47,490 nt of DNA from Welwitschia mirabilis. Taxonomy: Eukaryota; Gnetophyta; Gnetopsida; Welwitschiales. Under the pieces are notes generated by a model. The model did not search any database. It had not been told where the DNA came from and was given only the letters and a program-made list of their open reading frames with translations. Made by a program: the position numbers and the translations under genes. The DNA is taken from contig JBOZIK010000001.1 of assembly GCA_051453625.1 (NCBI GenBank), forward strand, positions 138,295,750-138,343,239. Direction: 5' to 3'. Positions within the stretch are counted from its first letter, which is position 1, and the number at the start of each line of letters is the position of its first letter. Of the stretch, positions 44,640-47,490 are shown piece by piece.

Positions 44640-45301
44640 GAAAATTCAAAACCTATTAGGCAAAGATAAAGAAGATTAAATTCAACACTTAAAAAATTAA
44701 TTAGAAATTAAATCATTAAGTTAATGTATGCTAAAATAATTTATGCTATATCAGATAGTGAATGGATTAGTCCCTTGACTATAGTACTAGGAAAGTGTGG
44801 AAAATGGAAAGTCTGCATAGATTTTAGAAAACTAAATGAAGTCATAAGAAAAGATCATTGTCCTCTATCCTCCCTTAACCAAATACTTAATAGAATCCAA
44901 GGATATTATTTCTATTAATTTTTAGATGGATATAGTAGTTATTAACAAGATTTGCATAGCTAGTGAATATCAACCCAAAACCACTTTTACTTTACCATTT
45001 TAGACATTTAGTTTTAGACGAATGCCTTTTAGTTTATATAATTCTCCAGGAACTTTTCAATGTGTCATGATAAATATCTTTTCAAACACGTTAGAGGGTT
45101 AAATAAAAATCTTTATGGATGACTTTTCTATCTTTGGAAAAACCTTTGATCACATCTTAGAAAGATTAGAAAAATTCCTTAATAGATGCATATAATATGG
45201 CCTTTACTTAAGTTATTCTTAGTCGAAAGTGGAATTATTTTAGGCCACCACTTTTCTAAAAGAGGAATTAAGATGGACCCTAAAAAAGATGGTATTATTC
45301 A
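44640..45301 (+). pseudogene. Athila-like reverse transcriptase remnant, cut by element E (element D)
   Basis: A 64-codon open piece (44724-44918) reads AKIIYAISDSEWISPLTIVL and KWKVCIDFRKLNEVIRKDH. The next residues, with stops, give FLDGYSSY and the FxxMPF-like region. The catalytic FMDD at 45112-45123 is intact (FMDDFSIFGKT). The tail LVESGIILGHHFSKRGIKMD runs to GII at about 45300, where the sequence turns into the LTR end of element E. The rest of pol (RNase H, integrase) is not present on this side. Confidence 0.85.
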
Positions 45302-45578
45302 TGTTGTAATGGTTATTTATGCAAATAATTTAAGCTTAATAAGATCCTATCATTTAGAAATAAAATAGATATTTGCATAACACAACATACTAATATGGAT
45401 AAGAGTTGCCTCAAATGTCATATTCTATCAAAGAATATGAGATGATATTTGAGGATTGATTTTCACAAAGAATGAAGTAACTAAGATTAAAGAACAAGGC
45501 AAAAAATAAAGATGCAATGCAAATGCGAATTTGACTAAGTATAAATGCAATATAAAACCAATCTAAACTACTTTCTTT

Positions 45579-45596
45579 CATCCTTAACAAAGGTTG
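45579..45596 (-). other. Conserved R/U5 hairpin (element E)
   Basis: The minus strand reads CAACCTTTGTTAAGGATG, the same hairpin with one stem mismatch. Confidence 0.5.
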
Positions 45597-45840
45597 TTCT
45601 AAGACCTGTATCACCAATAAAATTGTCACCAGATCAAGAACAACATAGACCATGAGGAACATCTAATAAACTAATATGTATAAATGAAAATAGAGTTTTA
45701 TATTAAAAAGAAACTAATATCTAGATTACAAAATACTCAGGCCTTAATGACGAATGCACAGCTCTTCATTAAGGGAACAACTTTTTGCAACTCTTGAGAT
45801 GGACAGGCATCGAAGATGAATAGGAGAATCAAAAGGGGAT

Positions 45841-45851
45841 CTTATTTATAG
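45841..45851 (-). promoter_or_regulatory. LTR TATA box (element E)
   Basis: The minus strand reads CTATAAATAAG followed by ATCCCC, equivalent to the box at 40389 in D. Confidence 0.7.
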
Positions 45852-47074
45852 TGTTTACATAGCAAAAACTAATACATAAATGGCGCTACAAAAAGTATTT
45901 CATTATAGAAAAGAAATAGAAGAAACGAATAAAGATCAACTATCAGAATCAGTTATAGTATTATTCTAGCTATTATCAAGATGACAAAGGAAATGATAGA
46001 TCCTTATAAGAGATAACTTAGTAATGTCTCAACAGATGAATTAGTAGCCTACGTCAACATCAAATGTAGTTGTCATCCTACCTTTCATGGAGACGACAGA
46101 GGGAACAATGGTCTTCCTTATTTATTACAGTAAGAATAAACTATCCTTTTCTATCAGTGATATTCATCTAAAGCTATGTGTATTATAATTTATCTTAAAT
46201 AACTCAAATTATACTAAAAATTACACATTTCTGAGATCTTTCATTGATTCTCCAAAATCCTCAGAATTGCATTTAAACCTATATAAATGTCCTAAAAAAA
46301 ACTAATAAAACTATATCAAATAACAATAAATTGGTAGTACATCATAGCCTCATACTTAGCCTTTGTAATTCCTTAATAAACAGTAGGCAAAAAACCACAA
46401 ATGCGAGCCAATTTGTTTTATAAAAAATCAATCTAAAAATTATAAAATAGGCTTACATCTAATAGCAAAATAATATATCATTTATTGACTAATAAAGCAA
46501 AGAAAGAAGGAGGGAGTAAGAATATATATGAGGAATGTTTTCAAATTTAGACAACTTTTTACATTAATTTTAAAGATGAGTAAAGAAATGTTAGATTTTA
46601 AAAAATATATATGTATGAAATATTCTAACAAGCAAAGAAAGAGTGAAAAATGAAAATGTTCTATCATAAAATGATTATGAGAAATGTTAAGAACTCTAAA
46701 AGACTAAAACAACATCATAAAATTATTAAGAAAATTCATCTAGGTAATAAATCAACTCTTTATTAAAAACAAGGCAAGAAAAATCATTAAATGTTAAGGT
46801 TCTAAAATGATAATAAAAATACAATTATGACTTTAAAATAACTAACCAAACAACAAAAGAAAACAAAAAAAAAAAAAAAGAACATAAGGTAACATCAAGA
46901 AGATAGCCTACCTACCTAAAATTTTAGCCTAAGAGACTTCCATAAAGGAAATTATAACATCACTTAATTTTAAAATACATGTCTTAATGTATAAAAAATT
47001 CCATTCGATGAGGCAGGGGTTATGAAAATACTTAAAATAAAATGCTTTAAAAAATAANNNNNNNNNNACTTAAA

Positions 47075-47430
47075 AATGAACTCACCTACTTACATCTCAA
47101 AAAAAACACCTAAATCTTTATAAATGAAATGATCATGTGGGAAGACAAAGAGTCTAGGAAACAAGCAATGCTTCTAATGATACTAAGAATACCACTAATC
47201 CCATAGCCTTTAAGTTTTATTATCATTTTATTATTCATGTTGAGAGGAGTGCAAACTCTATTAGATAAGTAAGGACTTGCAAAGCATGATCAACTGATCT
47301 CCCAGTAGAGTTTCCACAACTATCATATTACATAGCCAAAGGCTCCTCTCAAAAAAATTTGCCCTATTGTACTTGTGGTAGGATATCATGGTGATCATGT
47401 TTTTGAACTATCTCAAATATAAGACATCAT
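47075..47430 (-). repeat. Conserved ~350-bp block, second copy (element E)
   Basis: The homologue of 31525-31875 in element C, on the same strand and in the same place relative to the 3' end of the element. Confidence 0.8.
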
Positions 47431-47439
47431 GGTCTTATT

Positions 47440-47447
<8 letters not shown>

Positions 47448-47490
<43 letters not shown>
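47448..47490. repeat. (CT)n microsatellite at the window end
   Basis: An uninterrupted TC/CT dinucleotide run of 43 bp that reaches the last base and may continue beyond. The homologous position in C (about 31880-31900) holds a pyrimidine run rich in T (ttttctctttttttttttt), so the microsatellite seems to have grown from a pyrimidine tract of the element. Confidence 0.95.

Larger units (their letters stand above)
45302..46650 (-). mobile_element. 3' LTR of Athila-like element E
   Basis: On the minus strand this is the family LTR. It ends at the TG (minus CA) at about 45302, within the RT of D. It contains the U5 hairpin (45579-45596), the TATA box at 45841-45851, two palindromic motif instances (about 45971-46000 and 46072-46107) and the opening block (ctgtttattaaggaattac, near 46365-46390). 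The far end near 46650 is uncertain by about 150 bp. A complete LTR end lies inside a foreign gene, so E inserted into D. Confidence 0.75.
46651..47490 (-). mobile_element. 3' internal region of element E, continuing past the window
   Basis: On the minus strand this leads into the 3' LTR. It aligns loosely with 30950-31520 of C and then closely with the conserved block (47075-47430). There is no counterpart of the 3' ORF region found in C at 28.8-30.0 kb. An A run lies near 46867-46880 and a 10-N gap at 47058-47067. No coding motif is visible. Confidence 0.65.

Noticed and set aside
46482-46667. Minus-strand hydrophobic 61-codon frame near the LTR start of E
   Set aside because: It arises from T-rich DNA at the LTR/internal border and is not conserved in C.
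1-47490. tRNA, rRNA, satellite or telomere repeats
   Set aside because: I looked for the conserved tRNA B-box pattern, long tandem satellites and telomere-type repeats and saw none. Without a covariance search a decayed tRNA cannot be excluded.

Overview
The window is repeat-dense, strongly AT-rich nuclear DNA from a flowering plant. It consists almost entirely of old, stop-riddled LTR retrotransposons inserted next to and into one another. The evidence is the typical plant set: a Tekay/Del-like Ty3-gypsy chromovirus with chromodomain remnants, a SIRE/Tork-like Ty1-copia element, and several copies of an Athila-like Ty3-gypsy family whose primer-binding site still resembles the tRNA-Asp type. 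I see no intact host gene, tRNA, rRNA or CRISPR array. The species cannot be named from the sequence. Ten runs of N interrupt the window. Four are exactly 100 bases, the convention for an unknown gap size, and several are flanked by duplicated sequence, so the assembly itself needs care.

Layout. Positions 1-725: T-rich, no gene. About 1255-5960 (+): two same-strand LTRs of the Athila-like family around roughly 1.8 kb with no recognisable gag or pol, probably a non-autonomous or deleted element. 5961-10200: AT-rich DNA with one LTR-like promoter/poly(A) pair at 7.66-7.84 kb. 10201-15468 (+): degenerate Tekay-like chromovirus (LTR end and PBS, gag, protease, RT, RNase H, integrase, chromodomain region, polypurine tract), then its probable 3' LTR. 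17119-28140 (+): copia element with a 5' LTR carrying ~74-bp tandem repeats, PBS, gag, protease, a duplicated protease-integrase segment, RT-RNase H, an extra 3' ORF, and a truncated 3' LTR. 28141-39848 (-): Athila-like element C, about 10 kb internal, with an extra 3' ORF region, integrase, an open 180-codon RNase H segment, RT, protease, gag, leader, PBS and 5' LTR. 39849-45301 (+): Athila-like element D, head to head with C, with LTR, PBS, leader, gag, a tandemly duplicated protease segment and RT. 45302-47490 (-): Athila-like element E, inserted in the RT of D and running off the window end.

The coding remnants are dead. Tryptophan and glutamine codons have often become stops, catalytic residues are lost (integrase Asp to His in C, protease Asp to Asn in D, RT DD to SD in the chromovirus), and CpG sites have mostly decayed to TpG/CpA. 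The less ordinary signals are: a dispersed imperfect palindrome (core TCATCTAGATGA) found about twenty times, mainly in the U3 regions and leaders of the Athila-like family; a short R/U5 hairpin kept in five LTR copies with one paired change; and 3' accessory ORFs in both a copia and a gypsy element that resemble the 'putative plant transposon protein' family. Protein family names come from reading translated motifs, not from database searches.
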